Shown here: positions 8,480 to 15,919 of the stretch, one piece after another
Numbering within the stretch: position 1 is the first letter of the stretch
How the letters are laid out: every line of letters begins with the position of its first letter
Source of the DNA: an uncultured Eisenbergiella sp.
GTDB taxonomy: Bacteria; Bacillota; Clostridia; Lachnospirales; Lachnospiraceae
NCBI GenBank assembly: GCA_947627215.1
Contig: CANQVD010000011.1
Location: 1 to 64,000, forward strand
DNA: 64,000 bases
Direction: 5' to 3'
The notes under the pieces: model-generated
What the model saw: the letters and a program-made list of their open reading frames with translations, nothing else
What the model was told of the DNA's origin: nothing
The model's database searches: none
Position numbers and translations under genes: made by a program

Positions 8480-8851
8480 ATGGATATTATCATAAGCAAT
8501 ACCGGAGATCAGCCGATCTATGAGCAGATCTATACGCAGATCCGGGATCAGATCCTTTCGGATAAGCTGAGCGAGGGTGAGCCTCTGCCGTCCATCCGGG
8601 GACTGGCGAAGGATCTGCGCATCAGCGTCATCACGACCAAGCGCGCATATGAGGAGCTGGAGCGGGAAGGCTTTATCTGTACGATGGCGGGCAAAGGGAG
8701 TTTCGTCGCGCCGAAGAACACGGAACTGATCCGGGAGGCGAATCTGAAAAAAATTGAGGCGCATATGCAGGAGATATACGAGCTCGCCGCCGGCTGCGGG
8801 ATGGAGAAGAAGGAGCTTCTGGAGATGTTCGCGCTGATGGGAGAAGAGTGA
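8480..8851 (+). CDS. GntR-family regulator, YtrA type
   Basis: This 123-residue transcription factor has an N-terminal winged helix-turn-helix (about 10-78) with the hallmark GEPLPSIRGLAKDLRISVITTK and AYEELEREGFI segments. The short helical C-terminal tail is typical of the YtrA subgroup, which lacks a large ligand domain. YtrA-type proteins repress their own ABC-transporter operon and are induced by envelope-active agents. Here the ATPase and permease genes follow directly, and a palindrome overlaps the promoter. The inducing signal cannot be read from the sequence. Confidence 0.9.
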   Translation: MDIIISNTGDQPIYEQIYTQIRDQILSDKLSEGEPLPSIRGLAKDLRISVITTKRAYEELEREGFICTMAGKGSFVAPKNTELIREANLKKIEAHMQEIYELAAGCGMEKKELLEMFALMGEE

Positions 8852-8906
8852 AAAAAAGAGACGTCGGCGCGGCGAAATCGGATACAGAGAGAGGAGAGAG
8901 TTATTT

Positions 8907-9761
8907 ATGGAAGAATTCGCGTTAAAAATCCGGCATCTGACGAAACGGTATAAGGATTTTGCGCTGAACGACGTGAGCCTGGAGCTGCCCGCCGGCAGCA
9001 TCATGGGGCTGATCGGGGAAAACGGCGCGGGCAAGAGCACGCTGATCAAATCCGTCATCGGCGCGGTGAAGCCGGATGCCGGCGAAATAGAGGTGTTGGG
9101 CTGTGACAACCGCAGCGCCGGTTTTACCCTGAAAAAGGAGGAGATCGGCGTGGTGCTGGACGAGGCCTGTTTTCCCGCCGCGCTGACGGTCAGACAGGTA
9201 AATCGGGTGATGCGGGATCTTTTTAAAAACTGGGAGGAAAAGACGTTTCTGGACTATGCGGAGCGCTTCGCGCTGCCTCAGAACAAGGCGTTTCAGGAGT
9301 TCTCGCGGGGAATGAAAATGAAGCTGGCGATCGCGGCGGCCCTTTCCCACAGGGCGAGGCTTCTGATTCTGGATGAAGCGACCAGCGGGCTGGACCCGAT
9401 CGTGCGGGACGAGGTTCTGGACGTGTTCAATGAATTCACGAGGGAGGAATCCCATTCCATTCTGATTTCCTCCCACATCGTGAGCGATCTGGAAAAGATC
9501 TGCGATTATATCGCGTTTCTTCACAAAGGAGAGCTTTTGTTCTGTGAGGAAAAGGATCTGCTTCTGGAGCGGTACGGTCTGATCACGCTGCGGCGGGACG
9601 CGTTTGAGGCGCTGGACAAAAGGGCCGTACTTTCTGCCCATGATACGGGTTACGGCGTGCAGGCCCTGGTGCGCCGGGAGCTGCTGCCGGCGGGAATGAA
9701 GGCGGAGCGGGCCGCCATAGAGAGCATCATCGTCGCGATGGCGAAGGAGGGAAAAAAGTGA
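8907..9761 (+). CDS. ABC transporter ATP-binding protein
   Basis: This 284-residue ATPase has Walker A GENGAGKST (about 37-45), a signature SRGMKMKL, Walker B LLILDEA and the switch His in ISSHIVSDLEK. The C-terminal 70 residues are the extension common in BcrA/YtrB-type drug and lantibiotic transport ATPases. It energises the permease encoded next, with which it overlaps by 4 bp (GTGA). GAGAGGAGAGAG precedes ATG 8907. With the GntR regulator it forms a three-gene operon resembling cell-envelope stress or bacteriocin-resistance systems; the substrate is unknown. Confidence 0.9.
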   Translation: MEEFALKIRHLTKRYKDFALNDVSLELPAGSIMGLIGENGAGKSTLIKSVIGAVKPDAGEIEVLGCDNRSAGFTLKKEEIGVVLDEACFPAALTVRQVNRVMRDLFKNWEEKTFLDYAERFALPQNKAFQEFSRGMKMKLAIAAALSHRARLLILDEATSGLDPIVRDEVLDVFNEFTREESHSILISSHIVSDLEKICDYIAFLHKGELLFCEEKDLLLERYGLITLRRDAFEALDKRAVLSAHDTGYGVQALVRRELLPAGMKAERAAIESIIVAMAKEGKK

Positions 9762-10417
9762 AAATGAAGGGAATGCTTCGGAAGGACTGGTATATTTTTC
9801 TGAAATATGGGAAAATAACCGCGGTATTTATCGCGGCATATGCGGTTATTGCGGTTTTCAGCCAAAATGCGCCGTTTTATGTGGTTTTCTCCGTTGTTCT
9901 GGGGGCCCTGATGGTGAAACTGGTGATGGCCTATGAGGAACAGGATAAGTGGGACTGCATGGCGGTTTGTCTGCCGCTGAGACCGGAACAGATCGTCTGG
10001 GAAAAATATCTGGAATCCCTCGTTTGCTCCGGCGCGGTGGCGTTTCTGTTGGAGGTGGCGACCTTCGTCGCGAGAACTTTTTTCTCCAGGGAAAACGGTC
10101 TTTTTTCGCCGCTGTCGACGTTCCTGATGCTGTTTTTTATGGGCGGTCTGATCGCTTCCGTCGAGCTGCCCATCCTTTTCCGGTTCGGAGTCTCCAGAGG
10201 GAGGATCGTGCTCACCCTGGCGCTGATGGTTTTGGCGGGGCTTTTGGCCGGCACAGTGACCGGTCTGTGGGAGGCCGGCAATCCCCAGGGCTCTCTTTTC
10301 GGAGCCGTTTCCCTGCCTGAGGGCGTGCTGACGGCCGGCACCGCGGCGGTCACGGTCATTCTGCTGGCGGTTTCCGTGCGGATTTCCGTGGCGGTCTATA
10401 AGAAGCGGGAGTTTTAG
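9758..10417 (+). CDS. ABC-2 type permease
   Basis: This 219-residue integral membrane protein has about six hydrophobic segments (around 20-60, 90-105, 120-145, 150-175, 185-210) and the short N-terminal MKGMLRKDWYIF start typical of ABC2-membrane-5 family permeases. The GTG start at 9758 overlaps the stop of the ATPase gene; ATG 9764 is an in-frame alternative. It should pair with the ATPase encoded upstream. Substrate specificity is not evident. Confidence 0.85.
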   Translation: MKMKGMLRKDWYIFLKYGKITAVFIAAYAVIAVFSQNAPFYVVFSVVLGALMVKLVMAYEEQDKWDCMAVCLPLRPEQIVWEKYLESLVCSGAVAFLLEVATFVARTFFSRENGLFSPLSTFLMLFFMGGLIASVELPILFRFGVSRGRIVLTLALMVLAGLLAGTVTGLWEAGNPQGSLFGAVSLPEGVLTAGTAAVTVILLAVSVRISVAVYKKREF

Positions 10418-10472
10418 GAGCGGCGGGGGCTTCTGGCGTATGCCCGTGCCCGATGGGGCGAAGGAGGACAGA

Positions 10473-10961
10473 ATGAAAAAACCGGTGATCCATCCGGGCG
10501 CGTTCATCGCGCCCCAGACAACAATCTGCGGGGACGTGACGATCGCGGAGGACTGCAGCGTCTGGTTTCAGACGGTGGTGCGCGGGGACAGGGGGCCGGT
10601 GCGCATCGGCAGAGGCAGCAATATACAGGATGGCTGTGTGATCCATGAGGGCGAGGGCTACGGTGTGGAGATCGGGGAGTATGTGACCGTTGGCCACGGG
10701 GCCATCGTGCACGGCAGCAGGATCGGGGACAATTCGCTGATCGGCATGGGCGCGATCCTGATGAACGGCGTGGTGATAGGAAAGAACTGTATCGTCGGCG
10801 CTGGCGCGCTGCTGACGAAGGGGACAGTCGTCCCGGACAATTCGCTGGTGCTGGGCAGTCCGGCGAAAATCCGGCGCAGCGTGACGCGGGAGGAGATCGC
10901 GGCCAACCTCGCCAACGCGAAGCTGTACGTGGAGGAAGCGAAAGCGTACGCGGCGCTTTGA
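10473..10961 (+). CDS. Gamma-carbonic anhydrase family protein
   Basis: This 162-residue left-handed beta-helix protein of the gamma-CA/PaaY family has hexapeptide repeats throughout, VVRGDRGPVRIG with the conserved Arg-Gly-Asp, and metal-ligand histidines in the VIHE and VGHGAIVHGSRIG segments. Family members form trimers that hydrate CO2 or serve as metal-binding acyl-chain proteins. ATG 10473 follows GAAGGAGGACAGA at ideal spacing. It is a short stand-alone gene between the ABC operon and tRNA-Ala. Confidence 0.9.
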   Translation: MKKPVIHPGAFIAPQTTICGDVTIAEDCSVWFQTVVRGDRGPVRIGRGSNIQDGCVIHEGEGYGVEIGEYVTVGHGAIVHGSRIGDNSLIGMGAILMNGVVIGKNCIVGAGALLTKGTVVPDNSLVLGSPAKIRRSVTREEIAANLANAKLYVEEAKAYAAL

Positions 10962-11021
10962 TCTGCTGACCTTTAGATGGACGGGGACGCAAATTTTTTC
11001 CGCCCCTTTTGAAAAAAGTGT

Positions 11022-11050
11022 TTGCCTATCCGGGGGTTTTGTGTTAGAAT
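11022..11050 (+). promoter_or_regulatory. tRNA-Ala promoter
   Basis: TTGCCT (11022-11027) and TAGAAT (11045-11050), 17 bp apart, precede the tRNA by about 33 bp. Confidence 0.65.
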
Positions 11051-11083
11051 AGCATCGTGACAGGTGAATAACGGTGTCTCGAT

Positions 11084-11156
<73 letters not shown>

Positions 11157-11165
11157 CGATCTAGG

Positions 11166-11204
11166 ATATATACGAACACACGGTGTTCGTATATATTTAT
11201 TTTG
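11166..11204 (+). terminator. tRNA-Ala terminator
   Basis: A 14-bp stem made of ATATATACGAACAC and its complement GTGTTCGTATATAT, followed by TTATTTT, lies directly after the tRNA. Confidence 0.75.
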
Positions 11205-11222
11205 GGCAAAACAGAGCCAAAA

Positions 11223-11528
11223 TCATACAGTGGCGCATTTCGCCCCCATAGCCGTGCGAACGGATATGGGGGCGAAATGCGTGTCTGCGGGCCGGATCGC
11301 GGGGGTCCCGCCGCTCTGCGGCTGTGCCGCCGGCCGCGGCTTTACAATTGGGGGGGGGTATTCTCCGCCCTCTTTTTCTTCCCGTTCTGCCTGTTCCAGC
11401 CCCTTGCGGATGAGCTCCTCCGTCGCCCGGGAGCGCGTCTGAAACCGGTGCTGGAACCGAAAATCCTCAATCCTTTGAAACAGTTCGGGATCTACGGATA
11501 CCGTGTATCTGGGCCTGTCAGTTGCCAT
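11223..11528 (-). CDS. Ribbon-helix-helix (CopG-like) regulator
   Basis: This 101-residue protein has an N-terminal RHH fold: a beta strand RYTVSVDPELFQRI, then two helices ending SRATEELIRKGLEQAE. The rest is a charged/Pro-rich tail. RHH proteins bind DNA as dimers through the N-terminal strands. ATG 11528 is fixed by a near-complete anti-SD match (GGAGGAGGTGATC). The gene is divergent from the TIR-MORN gene. Its promoter spacer and that of the TIR gene each carry AGTGAACC, so it is the best candidate repressor of both. The last 20 codons lie in a perfect palindrome (11234-11281), suggesting that the 3' end was altered by a palindromic insertion. Confidence 0.8.
   Translation of the reverse strand: MATDRPRYTVSVDPELFQRIEDFRFQHRFQTRSRATEELIRKGLEQAEREEKEGGEYPPPIVKPRPAAQPQSGGTPAIRPADTHFAPISVRTAMGAKCATV
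11234..11281. repeat. 17-bp perfect inverted repeat
   Basis: CGCATTTCGCCCCCATA (11234-11250) pairs with its exact complement at 11265-11281 across a 14-bp loop. It overlaps the 3' end of the RHH gene and could also act as its terminator-like hairpin. Confidence 0.75.
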
Positions 11529-11547
11529 ATGATCACCTCCTCCATCC

Positions 11548-11653
11548 ATTATACAGAAGTGAACCAGAGGTGTAAAGAACCTGCTTTAAAAAGATAAAAA
11601 ATTCTTGACAGTGAACCGGTGAATTACTATAATTATAGTCGATTCAGTGAACC
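11548..11653. promoter_or_regulatory. Divergent promoters with three AGTGAACC boxes
   Basis: Plus strand: TTGACA (11605-11610), 17 bp, TATAAT (11628-11633), for the TIR-MORN gene. Minus strand: TTTACA (11576-11571), 17 bp, TATAAT (11553-11548), for the RHH gene. AGTGAACC occurs at 11558-11565 (in the minus spacer), 11610-11617 (overlapping the plus -35 and spacer) and 11646-11653 (just past the plus start). Such placement is what a shared repressor would use. The rest of 11529-11907 is a long leader (about 270 nt) with no convincing gene. Confidence 0.8.
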
Positions 11654-11907
11654 ACTTTTGCGGGAGAAAAGCGATGGGATTGAAAATAAGCCGGAGGGCC
11701 TGTTTTCAATCTGCTTTTTGTGCCGTGGGCGTCAAAAAAATGCGGGATTGCGGCGCCGAATTTGGAATTTGGCATGCAGATCGGCTCACATATGCTCGCG
11801 GAATAGAAGAAAAACGGACGCGAATGGAAAGCGGTTCACCCGTTCCGTCTCGCGGAGACGCAGGCGGAAACGGAAAAGCGATAAGAAAGCACAGGAGGAG
11901 GAAGAGA

Positions 11908-14541
11908 ATGGCGCTGAATGAGGCACAAAAGAGGGAAAGGTCGGAATATCTGGAGCAGAATCTGTCGATTACGGAATGCTCCCAGCATGAACCCTACGTT
12001 TTTATCAGCTATGCCAGCGACGACTGGGAGACGGTGTTCAAAACGGCGGTGGTGCCGATGCAGAAGCAGTACGGAATGCGCGTGTATGCGGACAAGGCGT
12101 TCGACCGGGTGAACGACCGGTGGATCGTACCCATGCTGCGCAACATCCGCGGGGCGGAGGTGGTGCTGGCTTTCGTGAGCCAGAGCTATATTGAGAGCTA
12201 CGCCTGCTTCCTGGAGCTGCTCACCGCGGTCAACAGCCGCAGGCAGATCGTATTCATTTCGCTGGAGCAGACGCTGCGGCTGGGGGATACGACGGACCAG
12301 CCCATGCTGGAGCGCGGGGCGAAGAACGAGATCATGAACCAGGGCGCGAACATGGTCACGAACATCAACAATACGTCCAACGACATCATGCGCGCGATGA
12401 AGTCCGCGTACACGAGCATTTCCACGCTGGTGGAGCAGGACGCGCTCTCCAAATATGATATTTCGGACGCGTTCATCAACTTTTTCCGCGACGCGTCGGT
12501 GAACCGCAAGACGATCAGCGATCTGAACGCGGTGAGACGCACGATCAGGTCCATCAGCAGCCGCGTGTTCGATCCGGCGCTGATCACGGAACCGGTGAAA
12601 GCGGCATCCGGGACGGCGGGCCGGAACGGCGCGGGAGCGGCGTCCGTATCGAAGAAGCCGGAACAGGCCGTACAGGAGGCTTCCGGAACGCCGGAGCAGG
12701 CCGCTTTGGAGGCGGCAGGGCCGCCGGAGCAGGGGGCGGTGCAGGCCGAGGTACAGGCCGCGCAGACCCCGGAGGCGCAGAGCGCGGGACAGGCCGAAGG
12801 GAGCTTCGGACCGGCAGCGGCGTCGGAGAGCGCGGCGCAGGCAGCGGGAACGGACAGGGCGAAGCCTCCTGCGGACTTCACCTTTGACGACACGGCCCCG
12901 GCCGGCGGGAAAAAGGCGGCGGGACTGCTCAAAAACAAGGGAGTCCTCTGCGGGATCGCCGCGGCGGCGGTGCTGGTGATCGTCCTTCTGGCGGTGCTCC
13001 TCACCCGCGGCGGGGACGGCGATGATGCGATCCAGGTGGCGGAAAATGTGGAAACGTCCTCCGAGAGCGCTGCGCAGACGGCAGAGGAAGGCGAAGAGGA
13101 ATCCACGGACGGCGCGATCCCGGAAGGGGCGACCTACGAAGGGGATCTGGTGAACGGCGTGCCGGAGGGAACCGGAAAGATGATCTATGCGAACGGCAAT
13201 GTCTATGAGGGCGAGTGGAAAAACGGACTGCCGGAAGGTCAGGGAAAAGCGACCTTTGCTGACGGCAGAGTCTATGAAGGCGAGTGGAAGGCTGGCAAGT
13301 GTGAAGGACAGGGAAAGATGACCCATGCCGACGGCGATGTCTATGAGGGCGAGTGGAAAGACGGTAAATATGAAGGCCAAGGGAAGTACACAGGGGCTGA
13401 CGGCAGAGTCTATGAAGGCGAGTATAAGGCGGACAAAAAGGAAGGTCAGGGGAAATATACCTATGCCAACGGTGATGTCTATGAGGGCGAATGGAAAGCT
13501 GACAAAAGAGAAGGTCAGGGAAAGATGACCTATGCCAATGGCGATGTCTATGAAGGCGAGTGGAAGGCCGGCAATAAGGAAGGCCAGGGGAAGTACACAG
13601 GGGCTGACGGCAGAGTCTATGAAGGCGAGTATAAGGCGGGCAATAAGGAAGGTCAGGGGAAATATACCTATGCCAATGGCGATGTCTATGAAGGCGAGTG
13701 GAAAGACGACAAGAAGGAAGGCCAGGGAAAGATGGCCTATGCCAATGGCGATGTCTATGAAGGCGAGTGGAAGGCTGGTGAATGTGAAGGCCAGGGAAAG
13801 ATGACCTATGCCAGCGGCAATGTCTATGAAGGCGAATGGAAAGACGGCAAGCGGGAGGGCCTGGGCATATTGACATGGGGCGGCGACAATGCCGGCTGGA
13901 TCTATGAGGGCGAGTATAAAGCCGATCGCCAAGAAGGCATGGGAACCCTTATCATGCCTGACGGGAGACTGCAGTATGTTGGCGGATATTTGGATGGCAA
14001 AGCAACCGGCCTGGGTCTGTATGCTGTTGGAAAGTACGAGGTCGGCTATTATGCGGACAAGCTGGAGGGCCGGGGGATCAAATGCTCTCTGGATGGAGAG
14101 ATCTCTGAATTCGGCATGTGGAAAGCCGGGTCGCTGGAGTCGAAGATCGAGGCGCAGACCGTCGAGACCGATGACGGAACGTATCAGGGCGAACTGTCAG
14201 AGGCGGGCGTTCCGGAGGGCCTGGGCGTGAAGCGTTACAAGAGCGGCTCCATGGATATCGGGATGTTCCATGACGGAAAGCTGTCGTTCGGGTTCTGCGT
14301 AAGAGAAGGTTATACCTACGCGGGAGAGCTGACGGACGGCATCATGACCGGATATGCGGCAGTCCTCTGGGAGAATGGCGACATGACGGTAACGGACTGG
14401 CAAAAAGCGAAACGGAACGGGTTCGGGCTGCAGAGATTGTCGGACGGCACTATACGGAAGGGCGTCTGGAAGGACGACCAGCTTGTGGAGCTGATGTCGG
14501 AAACGACCGAAACGGAGGAGAGTACGGCTGCCGCTGAGTAG
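11908..14541 (+). CDS. TIR domain, transmembrane, MORN-repeat protein
   Basis: This 877-residue multidomain protein begins with a TIR domain at residues 29-165 (YVFISYASDDW box 1; CFLEL with the candidate catalytic Glu103). A helical region follows to about 235, then an Ala/Gln/Pro-rich linker (235-330) and a single membrane helix (about 346-369, GIAAAAVLVIVLLAVLL). An acidic stretch leads to 11 canonical 23-residue MORN repeats (YEGEWKxGxxEGQGKxTYANGDV type, about 410-660) and more degenerate MORN copies to the C-terminus. TIR domains act as NAD-consuming enzymes or signalling scaffolds; MORN repeats bind membranes or proteins. The TIR side is predicted cytoplasmic and the MORN side extracytoplasmic, since no signal peptide precedes the helix. 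ATG 11908 follows CAGGAGGAGGAAGAGA. Function (defence, signalling or host interaction) is open. Confidence 0.9.
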   Translation: MALNEAQKRERSEYLEQNLSITECSQHEPYVFISYASDDWETVFKTAVVPMQKQYGMRVYADKAFDRVNDRWIVPMLRNIRGAEVVLAFVSQSYIESYACFLELLTAVNSRRQIVFISLEQTLRLGDTTDQPMLERGAKNEIMNQGANMVTNINNTSNDIMRAMKSAYTSISTLVEQDALSKYDISDAFINFFRDASVNRKTISDLNAVRRTIRSISSRVFDPALITEPVKAASGTAGRNGAGAASVSKKPEQAVQEASGTPEQAALEAAGPPEQGAVQAEVQAAQTPEAQSAGQAEGSFGPAAASESAAQAAGTDRAKPPADFTFDDTAPAGGKKAAGLLKNKGVLCGIAAAAVLVIVLLAVLLTRGGDGDDAIQVAENVETSSESAAQTAEEGEEESTDGAIPEGATYEGDLVNGVPEGTGKMIYANGNVYEGEWKNGLPEGQGKATFADGRVYEGEWKAGKCEGQGKMTHADGDVYEGEWKDGKYEGQGKYTGADGRVYEGEYKADKKEGQGKYTYANGDVYEGEWKADKREGQGKMTYANGDVYEGEWKAGNKEGQGKYTGADGRVYEGEYKAGNKEGQGKYTYANGDVYEGEWKDDKKEGQGKMAYANGDVYEGEWKAGECEGQGKMTYASGNVYEGEWKDGKREGLGILTWGGDNAGWIYEGEYKADRQEGMGTLIMPDGRLQYVGGYLDGKATGLGLYAVGKYEVGYYADKLEGRGIKCSLDGEISEFGMWKAGSLESKIEAQTVETDDGTYQGELSEAGVPEGLGVKRYKSGSMDIGMFHDGKLSFGFCVREGYTYAGELTDGIMTGYAAVLWENGDMTVTDWQKAKRNGFGLQRLSDGTIRKGVWKDDQLVELMSETTETEESTAAAE

Positions 14542-14659
14542 TCCGCGGATGTTCGGGCGGGCGGATTCTATGGCAGGAGGCTGCTTTTGGGATTTGTGTA
14601 AGAGAGGGATACCTGCCCGGGCGGGCTGCCTGGCAGCAGTATGACCGAAAAAAGACGCG

Positions 14660-14695
14660 GAGGAAGAGGGCATACCGTTCTCTTCCTCTTTTTTT
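14660..14695 (+). terminator. Rho-independent terminator
   Basis: GAGGAAGAG (14660-14668) pairs with CTCTTCCTC (14680-14688), followed by seven Ts. It ends the TIR-MORN transcript. Confidence 0.85.
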
Positions 14696-14865
14696 GATAA
14701 AAGGAAACGGACCTGACCGGCCGGGAATACGGCACTTTTGCGGCCGCGCCGGGGAAGAGGCGCCTTCGCCCGTATTGCTTGAAAAATCCCGGAAAATCCT
14801 GTAAAATGAAAATCAGGATTTCCGTTGGCCGGAGCGGACTCTGTTATCGTTGTCTGTTGAGAAAA

Positions 14866-14955
14866 TCGGCGATAAAAGGAAATAACGGTGGATCGGCGAT
14901 AAAAATCGGCGATAAAAATCGGCGATAAAAGTCGGCGATAAAAGTCGGCGATAAA
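14866..14955. repeat. Tandem 13-bp TCGGCGATAAA repeat
   Basis: TCGGCGATAAA starts at 14866, 14893, 14906, 14919, 14932 and 14945; the last five keep an exact 13-bp period. The array ends about 60 bp before the start codon at 15019, so it is iteron- or operator-like. Confidence 0.85.
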
Positions 14956-15018
14956 GGCGGAGAACAAGACGCTCTGATGCCATCAGGAAAACCGCAGATC
15001 GCAGGGGAGGAAAAGCGA

Positions 15019-15243
15019 ATGTTCTGGAACAAAAAAGAGAAGCCGCAGCCCAAAACCTTTGACCGGGAAAACGAAACGCCCGTCATCCGGAGCAGCATCT
15101 GCAACGGAGAGCAGGTGGCCGGATTCAAGGACCGGCGAAACGGTCAGTTCCGGGAGGTCATGTTCATTCGCACGCCGGAGGACCGGCGGCTGTTCCTTGA
15201 CGAATATGGGCTGAAGCCGGAAGAGGTGCGAAAGGAATATTGA
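15019..15243 (+). CDS. Small conserved protein of unknown function
   Basis: This 74-residue protein begins MFWNKKEKPQPKTFDRE and contains the core PVIRSSICNGEQVAGFKD and a C-terminal LDEYGLKPEEVRKEY. It resembles a small Lachnospiraceae family that is sometimes given an enzyme name (aspartate dehydrogenase), but the protein is far too short for that enzyme, so I leave it unnamed. GGGGAGGAAAAGCGA precedes ATG 15019. It is 4 bp from the RdgB-like gene and probably cotranscribed with it. Confidence 0.75.
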   Translation: MFWNKKEKPQPKTFDRENETPVIRSSICNGEQVAGFKDRRNGQFREVMFIRTPEDRRLFLDEYGLKPEEVRKEY

Positions 15244-15247
15244 TGCC

Positions 15248-15919
15248 ATGGGTAAAAAATACACGCTGCTGTACGGAACGGGGAACGCGGCGAAGCTGAC
15301 CGCCATGCGCGGTTACCTGAAAGAGCTGACGGATCTGGAGATCATCGGCCTGAAGGATCTTCCCCTGGCGTGGGAAACGCCGGAGGAAACCGGGCGGGAT
15401 CCGCTGGAGAACGCGAGACAGAAGGCGCTCTGTTATTATCGTGTCTGCAGGCGGCCCGTTTTTTCGGCGGACAGCGGCCTTTATATCGAAGGGCTGTCCG
15501 AGGCGGAGCAGCCGGGCGTTCATGTGCGGCGCGTGGGCGGCGTGAATCTGACAGACGGGCAGATGCGCGCGCATTATAAACAGATCGCGGAGCGGTTCGG
15601 CGGGAGATGCGCGGCGCAGTACCGGAATGCGATCTGTCTTGTTTTTTCTGAGGATGAGATCTATGAGAGCCGGGCGGAGGAGCTGTGCTGGGATAAGTTC
15701 TGGCTGACTGCAGAGGAGCGGCCCCAGCGGATGGCGGGCTTTCCGCTGGACGCCATCAGCGTGGATATGGCCAGCGGGAAGCATTTTTATGACTGCGTCT
15801 GGGGGCAGTCGCCGGACGGGGATGGAAACGGATTCTCTCGTTTTATGAGAGAGGCGCTGCAAAAGCACGAAGAACGGCTGCGCGGGGAAGCGCGTCGGCA
15901 GGACGGAGACGAAAAATGA
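15248..15919 (+). CDS. RdgB/HAM1-like NTP pyrophosphatase
   Basis: This 223-residue member of the non-canonical purine NTP pyrophosphatase family removes ITP, XTP or dITP from the nucleotide pool. The N-terminal LLYGTGNAAKLTAM is the substrate-binding signature and FSADSGLYIEGL holds the metal-binding Asp. The C-terminal half lacks a crisp SHR motif, so it is a divergent paralogue rather than a clear housekeeping RdgB. It overlaps the alanyl-tRNA editing gene by 4 bp (ATGA), indicating translational coupling in a quality-control operon. Confidence 0.85.
   Translation: MGKKYTLLYGTGNAAKLTAMRGYLKELTDLEIIGLKDLPLAWETPEETGRDPLENARQKALCYYRVCRRPVFSADSGLYIEGLSEAEQPGVHVRRVGGVNLTDGQMRAHYKQIAERFGGRCAAQYRNAICLVFSEDEIYESRAEELCWDKFWLTAEERPQRMAGFPLDAISVDMASGKHFYDCVWGQSPDGDGNGFSRFMREALQKHEERLRGEARRQDGDEK

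Larger units (their letters stand above)
14542..15018. other. Intergenic region without a gene
   Basis: About 480 bp without a convincing reading frame. It contains the terminator at 14660-14695 and the 13-bp tandem repeat at 14866-14955; the rest shows no recognisable structure. Confidence 0.6.

Noticed and set aside
11619-11921. Small Arg-rich open frame in the leader of the TIR-MORN gene.
   Set aside because: Starts just before the promoter -10, has no ribosome site and overlaps the real start; composition looks random.
13130-13900. Regular 69-bp DNA repeats that might suggest a CRISPR or satellite array.
   Set aside because: The repeats stay in frame and encode MORN units; there are no distinct spacers and no cas genes.
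11836-13932. Long minus-strand frame with regular 23-residue repeats opposite the TIR-MORN gene.
   Set aside because: The repeats are the antisense of the MORN codons; the plus strand has the ribosome site, promoter and recognisable domains.
14866-14955. CRISPR-like short repeat array.
   Set aside because: Units are 13 bp without spacers, too short and contiguous for CRISPR.
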